Assembly: GCA_050294475.1 (NCBI GenBank)
Contig: JBNKOE010000010.1
Location: 239,920 to 303,919, forward strand
Length of the DNA: 64,000 nucleotides
Source of the DNA: Thalassobellus sp050294475
Lineage (GTDB): Bacteria > Bacteroidota > Bacteroidia > Flavobacteriales > Flavobacteriaceae
Direction of reading: 5' to 3'
Position numbers and translations under genes: made by a program. The notes beneath the pieces are model-generated. The model did not search any database, was not told where the DNA came from, and saw nothing but the letters and a program-made list of their open reading frames with translations. This document shows, in pieces, positions 26,369 to 36,458 of the stretch (positions are counted from its first letter, which is position 1; each line of letters begins with the position of its first letter).

Positions 26369-27466
26369 TTATTTTTTCAGAAGCTTTTCAACTTCATCTG
26401 CTATTTGTTTTGTAGCATTTACTAATGCTAATTTTTTTATGTTTTCACCCAATTCTTTTTGCTTTTCAGGTGACGCTACTAATTGCGAAAATTTATTTTG
26501 AAAATCGGCATCTAAATCCTCTTCCTTAATTAACATGGCTGCTTTTCTTTCTACAATAGCCATAGCGTTTTTAGTTTGATGATCTTCAGCAACATTAGGA
26601 GACGGCACAAAAACCACTGGCTTACCTACAATACAAAGTTCTGAAACAGAACCCGCTCCAGCCCTAGATATCACTATATCTGCAGCCGCATAAGCTAAAT
26701 CTATATTATTTAAAAACTCATAAACCTGAACATGCTTCGTATTGTTATAGATTTTATATTGTTGATAATACAACTTACCACACTGCCATATTATCTGGAT
26801 ATTTTGCATATCTAAAAACTCCAATTCTCTCTCAATCAATTCGTTTATACGTCTTGCACCCAAACTTCCACCTAAAACTAAAAGCGTATATTTTTCATGT
26901 TTTAAATTGAAAAAATCTTTAGCCTCTACTGTTTTCTCTTCAATATTTAATAACCCTTGCCTAACAGGGTTACCTGTTTTTATTATTTTGTCTTTTGGAA
27001 AAAATCGTTCCAAACCATCATAGGCCACACATATTTTTTTTGCTTTTTTAGCCAATAATTTATTTGTAATTCCTGGATACGAATTTTGCTCCTGAATTAA
27101 ACTCGGTATCTTTTTAGAAGCAGCCACATGTAATAACGGACCACTTGCAAAACCACCTGTACCAATAGCAACATCTGGCTTAAAGGAATTTACTATTCTT
27201 CGAGCATTCCATAAACTACTTATCAATTTAAAAGGAAACATCAAATTTTTAACAGTAAGCTTACGCTGAATTCCTGTAATCCACAATCCTTTTATCTCGT
27301 ATCCTGCTTGTGGCACTTTTTCCATCTCCATCCTATCCTTAGCTCCAACAAATAAAAATTGCGCATCAGGAAAACGAGATTTCAATTCGTTTGCAATAGC
27401 GATTGCAGGATAAATATGTCCTCCTGTACCGCCTCCAGATAATATGATTTTATATTTTTGACTCAT
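26369..27466 (-). CDS. murG: UDP-GlcNAc--lipid I GlcNAc transferase
   Basis: A 365-residue GT28-family enzyme at the cytoplasmic face of the inner membrane that makes lipid II from lipid I. Diagnostic motifs: GGGTGGHIYPAIAIA (~11-25), FASGPLLHVAASKKIPSLIQEQNSYPGITNK and the UDP-GlcNAc site DIVISRAGAGSVSELCIVGKPVVFVPSP. It overlaps ftsW by one base (ATG/stop coupling), as in a tightly translated operon. Confidence 0.98.
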   Translation of the reverse strand: MSQKYKIILSGGGTGGHIYPAIAIANELKSRFPDAQFLFVGAKDRMEMEKVPQAGYEIKGLWITGIQRKLTVKNLMFPFKLISSLWNARRIVNSFKPDVAIGTGGFASGPLLHVAASKKIPSLIQEQNSYPGITNKLLAKKAKKICVAYDGLERFFPKDKIIKTGNPVRQGLLNIEEKTVEAKDFFNLKHEKYTLLVLGGSLGARRINELIERELEFLDMQNIQIIWQCGKLYYQQYKIYNNTKHVQVYEFLNNIDLAYAAADIVISRAGAGSVSELCIVGKPVVFVPSPNVAEDHQTKNAMAIVERKAAMLIKEEDLDADFQNKFSQLVASPEKQKELGENIKKLALVNATKQIADEVEKLLKK

Positions 27467-28659
27467 TATATAGCTTCAGATAAAATCTCTAATGGATTAT
27501 CTTCATTTATTTCCTGTTCTTTAATTTCTTCTCTTTTAGCACTTACACTTAATATGATACCTATTGCTAAACAGGTCATCCATATAGAAGTTCCACCACT
27601 ACTAATTAACGGTAATGTTTGTCCAGTTACAGGAAATAATTCTACCGCAACAGCCATATTTATTAAGGCTTGAAACACTATTGGCAAACCAACACCTAGC
27701 ACTAATAATTTCCCAAAAATGGTATCTGCTTTTTGTGACACTATAACAATTCGAAACAATAACCACATATATAAAATCATAATTGCAAAACCACCTAGCA
27801 AACCATATTCTTCAATAATAATAGCAAAAATGAAATCGGATGACGACTGTGGCAACGCATGTTTCTGAACACTTTTTCCAGGACCAACGCCCCATATTTT
27901 TCCTGATGCAATTGCAACTTTTGCTTTTTCTATTTGATAATCGGCTTGAGTATCTTCATTATTCGAAAAGTTTTTAATTCGGTTTTCCCAAGTTGTCACT
28001 TTAACATGCAAAGGTCCTGTTGTTAACTTAGCCGCCATAACAAAAAAGACTAAAGCAATTAATCCTGTTCCCATAATAACACCTAAATAACGCACAGGAT
28101 ATCCACCAAGAAAAACCAATATAGTAACCATTAAAAACATAATAGCAGCTGTAGAAAAATTTGATGGCAATATTAACCCCAATACCATAAAAACTGGCAA
28201 CCATAGTGGCAAAATAGACGCTTTAAACGTAATAACTTGATCTTTTATTTTAGACATATAGCGTGCTACATAAACCATTAAAACAACAAATGCCAACGTT
28301 GAAGTTTGAAATGACATCCCTACAATTGGAATTTTAATCCATCTACTAGCACTAGCGCCTCCCATTACCGTTCCTTGCAACATTGTAATAACCAAAAGCA
28401 CCAAAACCACAGGGATCATTATCAAGGACAAACCTTTAAAATATCTATAAGGAATTTTATGAACCCCATACATAATAGCAAAACCTAAAAACAAGTGCAT
28501 AAAATGTTTTACAAAAGCAATAAACGTGTTTCCATCATATTTACTATACGCCAAATCGCTTGCAGCACTATACACAGGAAGAAAAGACAATATTGCCAAC
28601 AACGCTACAATAGCCCAAATTAACCGATCTCCTTTTATATTTTTAAATAGTGTTTGCAC
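27466..28659 (-). CDS. ftsW: SEDS peptidoglycan glycosyltransferase FtsW
   Basis: A 397-residue polytopic inner-membrane protein with about ten hydrophobic helices. SEDS features are visible: HLFLGFAIMYGVHKIPYR, the extracytoplasmic loop with WENRIKNF and GKIWGVGPGKSVQKHALPQSSSDFIFAIIIEEYGL, and the C-terminal PLISSGGTSIWMTCLAIGIIL. With its partner FtsI it polymerises septal glycan. The assignment to FtsW rather than RodA follows from its position between murD and murG. A short charged cytoplasmic tail follows the last helix. Confidence 0.96.
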   Translation of the reverse strand: MQTLFKNIKGDRLIWAIVALLAILSFLPVYSAASDLAYSKYDGNTFIAFVKHFMHLFLGFAIMYGVHKIPYRYFKGLSLIMIPVVLVLLVITMLQGTVMGGASASRWIKIPIVGMSFQTSTLAFVVLMVYVARYMSKIKDQVITFKASILPLWLPVFMVLGLILPSNFSTAAIMFLMVTILVFLGGYPVRYLGVIMGTGLIALVFFVMAAKLTTGPLHVKVTTWENRIKNFSNNEDTQADYQIEKAKVAIASGKIWGVGPGKSVQKHALPQSSSDFIFAIIIEEYGLLGGFAIMILYMWLLFRIVIVSQKADTIFGKLLVLGVGLPIVFQALINMAVAVELFPVTGQTLPLISSGGTSIWMTCLAIGIILSVSAKREEIKEQEINEDNPLEILSEAI

Positions 28660-28682
28660 GCTTTTCTTTTAAATTTTATGAC

Positions 28683-30014
28683 TTATAAATTTCTTACTGC
28701 ATTTTTAAATTGACGCCCTCTATCTTCATAATTTTCGAACAAATCGAAACTTGCACATGCTGGAGACAACAATACATTATCACCGCTTTCGGCAACTTTA
28801 TATGCTATTTTTACAGCCTCTTTCATATATTGAGTTTCAACAATAACATCAACCATTCCTCCAAAAGTGTTCATTAGCTTTTCATTATCAACACCCAAGC
28901 AAATAATTGCTTTTACTTTTTCATTTACAAACTGAAACAATTCTTGATAATCATTCCCTTTATCAACACCTCCAACAATCCAAACGGTTGGCGCATCCAT
29001 ACTTTCTAAAGCGTAGTATGTTGCATTTACATTGGTTGCTTTAGAGTCATTTATATACTGAACTTTATTAATTTTCAATACTTGCTCTAATCGGTGCTCA
29101 ACACCTTGAAAATTTTCTAAACTTTCTCTAATAGTTTGTTTTCTAATTTTTAACAAATGCGCCACTGTTGTAGCAGCCATTGCATTTTTAATATTGTGTT
29201 TTCCTTCTAACGTTAAGTTTCTTGTTGGCATGATTATCTGGTTGTTGTTTATTGTTATTTTAATATTCTCTTTGTCTAAATACGCGCCATTTTCAATAGT
29301 TTTCTCTAATGAAAATGGCAATAATGTAGATTGAACTGGATTGTTTTTTAAATAGTTTACTATAACTTCATCATCAGCATCATAAATCAAATAATCATCG
29401 GATGTTTGATTCATGGCGATTCTAAATTTTGAAGCGATATAATTTTCAAATTGATAATCATATCGATCTAAATGATCGGGCGTAATATTTGTAATAACAG
29501 CTATTTTCGGTTTAAAATCGATAATATCATCTAATTGAAAACTGCTTATCTCTAACACGTAATTTTCAAAATCTTCTTCTAAAACCTGTTTCGCAAAACT
29601 GTCACCAATATTACCAGCTAAACCCACATTCAATTCTTGTTTTAAAATATGATGTGTTAGCGTAGCAGTAGTAGTTTTACCATTACTCCCTGTAATTCCA
29701 ACTATAGTTGCATCTGTAAATTTTGCTGCAAATTCTATTTCTGAAACTACTTGGATTCCTTTTTCATGAATTTGTTTTACCAAAGACACTTTATCTGGAA
29801 TACCAGGACTTTTCATTACAATATCTGCATTCAGAATTTTTACTTCTGTATGCTTTTCATCTTCCCATTCAATCTCATTATGTATAAGAACTTCTTTATA
29901 TTTTTCTTTTATTTTTCCCTTATCGGAAACAAAAACTTCATAGCCCTTTTCCTTTCCCAAAAGTGCCATTCCTACGCCACTTTCTCCTCCACCAAGAACC
30001 ACTAACCTTTTCAT
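28683..30014 (-). CDS. murD: UDP-N-acetylmuramoyl-L-alanine--D-glutamate ligase
   Basis: A 443-residue cytosolic Mur ligase that adds D-Glu to UDP-MurNAc-L-Ala. The N-terminal VVLGGGESGVGMALLGKEKG, P-loop GITGSNGKTTTATLTHHIL (~110-128) and C-terminal YINDSKATNVNATYYALES (the MurD-type NDSKATN motif) are all clear. Its ATG shares one base with the mraY stop, so translation is coupled. No murF lies between murE and this gene. Confidence 0.98.
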   Translation of the reverse strand: MKRLVVLGGGESGVGMALLGKEKGYEVFVSDKGKIKEKYKEVLIHNEIEWEDEKHTEVKILNADIVMKSPGIPDKVSLVKQIHEKGIQVVSEIEFAAKFTDATIVGITGSNGKTTTATLTHHILKQELNVGLAGNIGDSFAKQVLEEDFENYVLEISSFQLDDIIDFKPKIAVITNITPDHLDRYDYQFENYIASKFRIAMNQTSDDYLIYDADDEVIVNYLKNNPVQSTLLPFSLEKTIENGAYLDKENIKITINNNQIIMPTRNLTLEGKHNIKNAMAATTVAHLLKIRKQTIRESLENFQGVEHRLEQVLKINKVQYINDSKATNVNATYYALESMDAPTVWIVGGVDKGNDYQELFQFVNEKVKAIICLGVDNEKLMNTFGGMVDVIVETQYMKEAVKIAYKVAESGDNVLLSPACASFDLFENYEDRGRQFKNAVRNL

Positions 30015-31255
30015 TATCTAATTTTCAATGTTACTATTGAAAGAATTGCTAACAAAATGCCTACAATCCAGAAACGAGTAACTATTTTACTTTCGTGATA
30101 TCCTATTTTTTGATAGTGATGATGTAATGGTGACATTTTAAAAATGCGACGTCCTTCACCAAACTTTTTCTTGGTATACTTAAACCAACTCACCTGCATA
30201 ACCACCGATAAATTTTCAGCTAAAAATATACCGCACAATACAGGAATTAACCATTCTTTTCTAACGGCAATAGCGATAACCGCTATAATACCACCTATTG
30301 TTAAGCTACCAGTATCTCCCATAAAAACTTGCGCAGGATAGGTGTTATACCATAAAAAACCAATGAGTGCTCCCACGAAAGCAGCGATATATATCGTGAT
30401 TTCTTCAACCCTAGGGATATACATAATATTGAGATAATCTGAAAAAATGATATTACTAGATACCCAGGCAAAAATCCCTAAAGTAAGCACTATAATAGCC
30501 GAGGTTCCAGCAGCCAAACCATCTATACCATCGGTAAGATTTGCACCATTTGAAACCGCAGTAATTATAAAAATGGTAATTAAAACAAAAATTACCCATG
30601 CATATTTCTGTAAATCTGGACTTATCCAAGTAATTAAATCGGCATAATCAAACTCACTTCCTTTTACAAAAGGAATGGTTGTTTGAGTAGATTTAATTTC
30701 TTCTTGAAATAATTTTGAAGGTGAAATATTTGGATTTTCAGCTAACAGAACTTGTCGCTCATTAAGCGGAAGCCTTTCTTTCATTGTAACGTCTTGATGA
30801 AAAAACAAAGTTGCACCAATAATAACACCTAAACCAATTTGCCCTAAAACTTTAAACTTTCCTTTTAAACCTTCTTTATCGTTTCTAAACTTTTTTAAAT
30901 AATCATCAATAAAACCAATGGTTCCCATCCATAGTGTTGTAACTACTAAAAGAATGATATAAATATTTTCTAATCTAGCTAGAAGCAGTACAGGAATTAA
31001 TGTTGCCAAAATAATTATTAAACCACCCATAGTTGGTGTTCCTGCTTTTTCTTTTTGACCTTCTAAACCTAAATCTCTAATGGTTTCACCCATTTGTTTT
31101 TTCTGAAGAAAACGAATAATACGTTTACCATAAATTGTAGATATAAGCAATGACAAAATCATAGCAAAAGCAGCTCTAAAAGTTATAAAACCAAAAAGAG
31201 TTGCTCCTGGGAATTGGAATTGCTTTTCTAAATATTCAAATAAGTAATACAGCAT
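30014..31255 (-). CDS. mraY: Phospho-N-acetylmuramoyl-pentapeptide transferase
   Basis: A 413-residue polytopic inner-membrane enzyme making lipid I from UDP-MurNAc-pentapeptide and undecaprenyl phosphate. The magnesium-site motif GTIGFIDDYLKKF, NLTDGIDGLAAG and MGDTGSLTIGG are present, as is the histidine-rich SPLHHHYQKIGYHE near the C-terminus. It is longer than the ~360 residues of E. coli because of about 50 extra residues (KERLPLNERQVLLAENPNIS onward, ~165-215) between membrane helices on the periplasmic side; longer loops here are common in Bacteroidota. It follows murE by 18 nt. Confidence 0.97.
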   Translation of the reverse strand: MLYYLFEYLEKQFQFPGATLFGFITFRAAFAMILSLLISTIYGKRIIRFLQKKQMGETIRDLGLEGQKEKAGTPTMGGLIIILATLIPVLLLARLENIYIILLVVTTLWMGTIGFIDDYLKKFRNDKEGLKGKFKVLGQIGLGVIIGATLFFHQDVTMKERLPLNERQVLLAENPNISPSKLFQEEIKSTQTTIPFVKGSEFDYADLITWISPDLQKYAWVIFVLITIFIITAVSNGANLTDGIDGLAAGTSAIIVLTLGIFAWVSSNIIFSDYLNIMYIPRVEEITIYIAAFVGALIGFLWYNTYPAQVFMGDTGSLTIGGIIAVIAIAVRKEWLIPVLCGIFLAENLSVVMQVSWFKYTKKKFGEGRRIFKMSPLHHHYQKIGYHESKIVTRFWIVGILLAILSIVTLKIR

Positions 31256-31273
31256 TATTTATTATTTTTATTA

Positions 31274-32737
31274 TTACTTCTGTAATTGCTTTAAAAATTC
31301 TTGTACTATTTTATAATCATCAAAATCAAATCGTTCACCATTAATTTCTTGATAAGTTTCATGCCCTTTTCCTGCAATCAAAATAATGTCATTTGGTTGC
31401 GCCATTTGGCAAGCTGCTTTTATGGCTTGTTTTCGATCTTCAATAGTTACTGTTTTTTTGAAATTTTGAGGCTCTACCCCTTTTTCCATATCATTTAAAA
31501 TAGCTTCTGGTTTTTCACTTCGCGGATTATCACTTGTAAAAATAACTTTAGAGCTTAAAGCCGAAGCGATATGCGCCATTTTTGGTCGCTTTGTTTTATC
31601 TCTATCTCCACCACATCCAACAACAGTTATAAGTTCTTCGTTTTTGGTTCGAATACTATTAATAGTTTCTAACACATTTTTTAAAGCATCAGGCGTATGT
31701 GCATAATCAACTATAGCTGTTATTTTTTCGTTTGAAATAATGTACTGAAAACGTCCACTAACACTTTCTAAATCGCTTATTAACCGAAGTACTTCTACCT
31801 TTTCTAGTCCTAACAATTCTGCAGTTGCATAAATAGCCAACACATTATAAGCATTAAAATGTCCTACTAATCGTGTCCAAACTTCGCTATCATTAACCTT
31901 TAATAATAAGCCTCCAAATTGATTTTCTAATATTTGCGCTTTATAATCTGCATACCCTTTTAAGGCATAGGTGTATTTTTTTGCTTTGGTATTTTGAAGC
32001 ATTACCAAACCATTTTTATCATCGACATTTACTAATGCAAATGCTTTAGACGGTAAGAAATCAAAAAATGTTTTCTTCACATCTCTATACTCTGCAAAAG
32101 TTTTATGATAATCTAAATGATCATGTGATAAATTAGTAAATACGCCACCTTCAAAATGCAAACCTTCCGTTCTATTTTGATGAATACCATGTGAACTGAC
32201 TTCCATAAAGCAAAACTCGACACCTTCATCATTCATTTCCTTTAAATACCTGTTTATAGTTAATGAATCTGGTGTAGTATGAGTTGCCTTGTACTCTTTA
32301 TTATCAACCATAATTTTAACAGTAGATAATAATCCTACTTTAAAACCTGCCTTTTTAAACAACTGATACAATAAACTTGCAACTGTCGTCTTTCCATTAG
32401 TTCCTGTAACCCCAACAAGCTTTAAGTTCTCTGATGGTACTCCATAAAAATTAGAAGCCATAATAGCTAGCGCTTTACTAGAATTATCTACTTCAACATA
32501 AGTAACACCATCTACTATATTTTCTGGTACAGATTCACAAACAACTGCAACAGCACCATTTTTAATCGCCACATCTATATACTTATGACCATCAACAATA
32601 CTACCATTAATAGCCACAAAAGCATCACCTTTTTCTACGCTTCTAGAATCAAAATTTATAGCATTAATACTTACACTAGTATTTCCTACTACTGCGTTTA
32701 AGGTTACTTTATATAATATGTCTTTTAACACTATCAT
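31274..32737 (-). CDS. murE: UDP-MurNAc-L-Ala-D-Glu--diamino acid ligase
   Basis: A 487-residue cytosolic Mur ligase adding the third residue of the stem peptide. P-loop GVTGTNGKTTVASLLYQLF (~108-126), the UDP-sugar segment THTTPDSLTINRYLKEM and the C-terminal FTSDNPRSEKPEAILNDM are present. The DNPR motif is the mark of enzymes using meso-diaminopimelate rather than L-lysine, fitting a Gram-negative wall. It overlaps ftsI by 4 nt. Confidence 0.97.
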   Translation of the reverse strand: MIVLKDILYKVTLNAVVGNTSVSINAINFDSRSVEKGDAFVAINGSIVDGHKYIDVAIKNGAVAVVCESVPENIVDGVTYVEVDNSSKALAIMASNFYGVPSENLKLVGVTGTNGKTTVASLLYQLFKKAGFKVGLLSTVKIMVDNKEYKATHTTPDSLTINRYLKEMNDEGVEFCFMEVSSHGIHQNRTEGLHFEGGVFTNLSHDHLDYHKTFAEYRDVKKTFFDFLPSKAFALVNVDDKNGLVMLQNTKAKKYTYALKGYADYKAQILENQFGGLLLKVNDSEVWTRLVGHFNAYNVLAIYATAELLGLEKVEVLRLISDLESVSGRFQYIISNEKITAIVDYAHTPDALKNVLETINSIRTKNEELITVVGCGGDRDKTKRPKMAHIASALSSKVIFTSDNPRSEKPEAILNDMEKGVEPQNFKKTVTIEDRKQAIKAACQMAQPNDIILIAGKGHETYQEINGERFDFDDYKIVQEFLKQLQK

Positions 32738-34746
32738 GAAGCTCTTAAAACAACTGTTTGATTATTTTTTAATTTCTCACTCTTACTTACCGACTGCTCT
32801 CTTACAACGCCATTCCCATTAAGTTTCACCTTAACTTTTACCTCCATATTTTCTAAAAGCGCTAAAGCATCCATAGCTGGCATACCCACTACATTTGGCA
32901 TAATAGTTTTATATGTTTTAGATGTTTCATAAAACTTATTGTAATCATTTTCAATAAGTCCCATTTTAACATCAAGCGATTCAACTTCGTCAACCAAAGG
33001 CGTATCTGTAAATATCTTTTGCGCAATTCTTTTAAACACAGGCCCTGTTACATCTGCTCCATAATACCCTTTTTTTATACTTGGCTTATGAATAACTACG
33101 ATGCAAGAATATTTAGGATTTTCAGATGGAAAATAGCCTGCAAAAGACGAGATATACCTTTTATTTTCCTTCCAATCTTTCATCCAATATTCAGTTTGAG
33201 CTGTACCCGTTTTTCCAGCCATTGAAAAATCTGGTGAATACAATTTTTTCCCAGTACCACGAACTACTATATTCTTTAAAATCTCCTTAATTTCATTAAG
33301 TGTTTTGTCTGAACAAATTTTCTTATTTATTACTTCTTTATCAAAAACTTCTACCTCCTTATCAAACTCTTTAACAGCTTTAATAAATCTTGGTTTTACC
33401 ATTTCACCATTATTAGCAATGGCATTATAAAATGTTAATGTCTGCAAAGGCGTTAAGCTTAAGTTATAACCATAAGCCATAGATGGCAGTGCATTTTTAC
33501 TCCATTTTTTATCACCTGGTTCTGGAATATCTGGCAAACCTTCTCCCTTAATAGAAACTCCAAGAGGCTTATCTAAACCCCAGCTTTTAATTCGTTTTAG
33601 AAATTGACTTGGCTTATCTGAATAATTATCATCAATTAAAGTAGCTAATCCAATATTAGAAGACACCTCTAACGCTCGTGCAGCAGAGATCTTACCGTAT
33701 CCACCATGATGTGAATCATAAATATTTCTTCCATAAAATCTTTTAACGCCTTTTTTGGTATCAACAATAGTTGAAGTATCTATAACCTTATCCTCTAAGG
33801 CAGCCATAAATGCCATCACTTTAAATGTAGAACCAGGTTCATGCGACTCGTAAACTGCATAATTTCGTTTTTCGTAATAACTACCATCTTTAGTTTTTGC
33901 CAAATTAGAAATCGCTTTTATCTCACCTGTTTTAACATCCATTACAACTACACAACCATGTTCAGCTTCATAATACTCCAACTGACCAAGTAAAGAATGA
34001 TGCGCTATATCTTGAATATTAACATCAATCGTTGTATACACATCATAACCATCTTTTGGTTCTACTTGGTTATAATCTGTTAATGGTTTCCATTTATTTT
34101 TTCCTATTTTTTGTTTTAATCGTTTACCATTAGTTCCTCTTAAGTACTTTTCTCCAAATGCACCATCAATACCTGCTCTAGTTACATTACCCTCATCATC
34201 AAATCTTTCATAACCAATTGACCTCTGAGCTATTTCCCCCATTGGAAACTCGCGTTTCGTTTTCTGATTTACAATAAGTCCACCCGGAATTGCTCCTAAT
34301 TTTAAAAGTGGAAAATTTCTGAAACGCATGTAATCTGTATAATTAATATTTTTAGCCAATAACAAATATTGATTTTTATTGACACGAGCTTTTCTAATTA
34401 ACTTTTCATAATACCTTGAAGATTTACCTGAGTAATTTGACAACGAATCACATAATGGCTTAATAAACTCTTCAAACTTGTTTACTGGAGCTACAACCGC
34501 ATCAATAGCAATATTATACTTAGGAATAGAAGTCGCCAATAAACTTCCATCATCTGCATACACATTCCCCCTATTCGCTGGAATAGTTACATTCTTAACA
34601 TCACGTTTTTCAACTAAATCTCGATACTTATCTCCTTGTAAAAATTGAACACTAAACAATTTAAACAAGACAGCAAGCCCGAAGATGAACATACATCCTG
34701 CTATAAAATACAATCGGTTTAATATGCCTCTTTCATTTACTGCCAA
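32734..34746 (-). CDS. ftsI: Septal transpeptidase FtsI (PBP3) with C-terminal PASTA domain
   Basis: A 670-residue class B penicillin-binding protein: N-terminal transmembrane helix (~12-32), pedestal domain with IPANRGNVYADDGSLLATS (~55-73), then the transpeptidase with Ser306-x-x-Lys309 (GSTFK), S362-S-N364 and K512-T-G514. The last ~60 residues (TIMPNVVGMPAMDALALLEN and following) form a PASTA-type domain. PASTA modules are absent from E. coli FtsI but usual in Bacteroidota and Gram-positive PBPs. It cross-links septal peptidoglycan together with FtsW and starts 9 nt after the FtsL-like gene. Confidence 0.97.
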   Translation of the reverse strand: MAVNERGILNRLYFIAGCMFIFGLAVLFKLFSVQFLQGDKYRDLVEKRDVKNVTIPANRGNVYADDGSLLATSIPKYNIAIDAVVAPVNKFEEFIKPLCDSLSNYSGKSSRYYEKLIRKARVNKNQYLLLAKNINYTDYMRFRNFPLLKLGAIPGGLIVNQKTKREFPMGEIAQRSIGYERFDDEGNVTRAGIDGAFGEKYLRGTNGKRLKQKIGKNKWKPLTDYNQVEPKDGYDVYTTIDVNIQDIAHHSLLGQLEYYEAEHGCVVVMDVKTGEIKAISNLAKTKDGSYYEKRNYAVYESHEPGSTFKVMAFMAALEDKVIDTSTIVDTKKGVKRFYGRNIYDSHHGGYGKISAARALEVSSNIGLATLIDDNYSDKPSQFLKRIKSWGLDKPLGVSIKGEGLPDIPEPGDKKWSKNALPSMAYGYNLSLTPLQTLTFYNAIANNGEMVKPRFIKAVKEFDKEVEVFDKEVINKKICSDKTLNEIKEILKNIVVRGTGKKLYSPDFSMAGKTGTAQTEYWMKDWKENKRYISSFAGYFPSENPKYSCIVVIHKPSIKKGYYGADVTGPVFKRIAQKIFTDTPLVDEVESLDVKMGLIENDYNKFYETSKTYKTIMPNVVGMPAMDALALLENMEVKVKVKLNGNGVVREQSVSKSEKLKNNQTVVLRAS

Positions 34747-34755
34747 GGTTCTGCT

Positions 34756-35073
34756 TTAATTTTGAGATTTAACTTTTATCTTTTTCGCTGGAATTAATGA
34801 GGGTGCTAACCCTTTCTTCTTCATCTTGTCTATAACTGATGACTCCATTTTAAGCCGCATCAATTTTGAACGACCATCAACAAATGCCGATCGCATCTCT
34901 TTAACCTCATTTGTAAGTCTTACAATTTCATAAACTTTTTTATCAGCACTATGCGAACTAGCAATCATTATAATAGCTAATCCAGAAAGAAATAAAATCA
35001 TACGCCAACTCTTAAAAGAATCATCACTGATTAAAAAAGTTCCTTTTAATATGTTATAAATATTTTTTTTCAT
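34756..35073 (-). CDS. ftsL: FtsL-like divisome protein
   Basis: A 105-residue bitopic protein: short cytoplasmic N-terminus, one hydrophobic helix (WRMILFLSGLAIIMIASSHS, ~25-44) and a periplasmic segment with coiled-coil character (KVYEIVRLTNEVKEMRSAFVDGRSKLMRLKMES). Sequence conservation of FtsL is low; the call rests on size, topology and position between rsmH and ftsI, where Bacteroidota encode a DUF/FtsL-like protein. It shares its first base with the rsmH stop. Confidence 0.85.
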   Translation of the reverse strand: MKKNIYNILKGTFLISDDSFKSWRMILFLSGLAIIMIASSHSADKKVYEIVRLTNEVKEMRSAFVDGRSKLMRLKMESSVIDKMKKKGLAPSLIPAKKIKVKSQN

Positions 35074-35981
35074 TAAAGCTTTTCTGCTATTCTTAGTTTT
35101 GCACTTCTAGCCCTACTATTCATTTTTATTTCTTCTTTCCCAGGCACTATTAAACCATTTACTTTTTTAAGTGGCACTTCAAAATTTCCAAACATATCAC
35201 GCTCTGGCTCCCCTTCAAATAAACCATTTCTAATAAAACGCTTCACCAACCTATCTTCTAAAGAATGATAAGAGATAAAACTTAAGCGCCCTCCTTTTTT
35301 CAAAATTTGTGGTGTTTGAGTTAAAAACTCTTTTAAAGCTTCTATCTCCTGATTCACTTCAATTCTTATTGCTTGATATATTTGAGCCAACACTTTATTT
35401 TCATGTCGTGGTGGCAAAAACTTTCTTAATACCGTTTTTAATTGCTCACTTGTAATTATTGGCTCTGTTTTTCTATGCTCTACAATTAACCTTGCCATTG
35501 CTGGTGCAGCTCTCAACTCTCCATATTGCAAGAACACATCTTTCAATCGCTCTTCCTCATATTCATTAACCACATGAAATGCCGACAATTCATTTTTCTG
35601 ATTCATTCGCATATCTAAATCCGCCTCAAATCGTGTAGAAAAACCACGTTCTGCAACATCAAATTGATGTGAAGACACTCCAAAATCAGCCAAAACACCA
35701 TCAACCTGTTTTACACCATAAAACCTTAAAAAGCGTTTTATATATCTAAAATTTTCGTTTATCAACGTAAATCGATTATCATCAATCGCATTTTCTAAAG
35801 CATCTAAATCTTGATCAAAAGCAAATAACCTCCCGTTTTCACCAAGCCTTTTTAATATTTCTTTACTATGTCCGCCACCACCAAAAGTGACATCCACGTA
35901 AACACCATCTTCTTTTATATTTAAACCGTCAACGGTTTCTTTTAATAATACCGGATTATGATATTCCATACTCATCGTCAT
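35073..35981 (-). CDS. rsmH: 16S rRNA (cytosine(1402)-N4)-methyltransferase
   Basis: A 302-residue SAM-dependent methyltransferase (MraW) that modifies the ribosomal P site. Recognisable segments are HNPVLLKETVDGL, VYVDVTFGGGGHSKEIL (SAM motif I), GVLADFGVSSHQFD and FISYHSLEDRLVKRFI. Three in-frame ATG codons (35981, 35975, 35969) open the gene, and the family usually begins at or near MxYHxPVLL, so any is possible; all overlap the 3' end of mraZ, by up to 26 nt. Confidence 0.96.
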   Translation of the reverse strand: MTMSMEYHNPVLLKETVDGLNIKEDGVYVDVTFGGGGHSKEILKRLGENGRLFAFDQDLDALENAIDDNRFTLINENFRYIKRFLRFYGVKQVDGVLADFGVSSHQFDVAERGFSTRFEADLDMRMNQKNELSAFHVVNEYEEERLKDVFLQYGELRAAPAMARLIVEHRKTEPIITSEQLKTVLRKFLPPRHENKVLAQIYQAIRIEVNQEIEALKEFLTQTPQILKKGGRLSFISYHSLEDRLVKRFIRNGLFEGEPERDMFGNFEVPLKKVNGLIVPGKEEIKMNSRARSAKLRIAEKL

Positions 35982-36426
35982 CTTGCCCCATTACTTCTTC
36001 AGCTAATTCCGCAAAGTCTAAAGACGCATCATCAATAGCTTGCTCATACAAATCTTTATCCCAAATTTCAATAATGTTTATAGCAGAGGCTACTACTATA
36101 TTTTTTGAAATATTTGCAAAAACCGTTAAGTCTTTAGGTACCAACAAACGCCCATTAACATCAACTTCAACCATTTTTGCTCCTGCATTAAAACGACGAA
36201 TAAAATCGTTGTTCTTTTTTTTAAACTTATTCAACTTGTTCATTTTCTGCATCAACACCTGCCACTCACTCATTGGATAGAGTTCTAAACATTTTTGGAA
36301 CACAGAACGACGCAACACAAAACCATCTTGCAACACAGAAGCCAACTGTTTTTTTATCGCAGCAGGCATCATTAATCTGCCCTTGGCATCTACTTTGCAT
36401 TCGTATGTCCCTGTTAATAAGCTCAA
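35956..36426 (-). CDS. mraZ: Transcriptional regulator MraZ
   Basis: A 156-residue protein with two AbrB/SpoVT-like swapped-hairpin domains: GTYECKVDAKGRLMMPAAIKKQL (~6-28) and AKMVEVDVNGRLLVPKDLTVFA (~82-103). MraZ binds repeated boxes in front of its own gene and represses the dcw cluster in E. coli. Here three matching GTGGT boxes overlap the promoter just upstream (36478-36502), which supports autoregulation. First gene of the cluster. Confidence 0.97.
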   Translation of the reverse strand: MSLLTGTYECKVDAKGRLMMPAAIKKQLASVLQDGFVLRRSVFQKCLELYPMSEWQVLMQKMNKLNKFKKKNNDFIRRFNAGAKMVEVDVNGRLLVPKDLTVFANISKNIVVASAINIIEIWDKDLYEQAIDDASLDFAELAEEVMGQDDDEYGIS

Positions 36427-36458
36427 AGTGATTGAATAAAGTTTTAATCTTTAAGATT

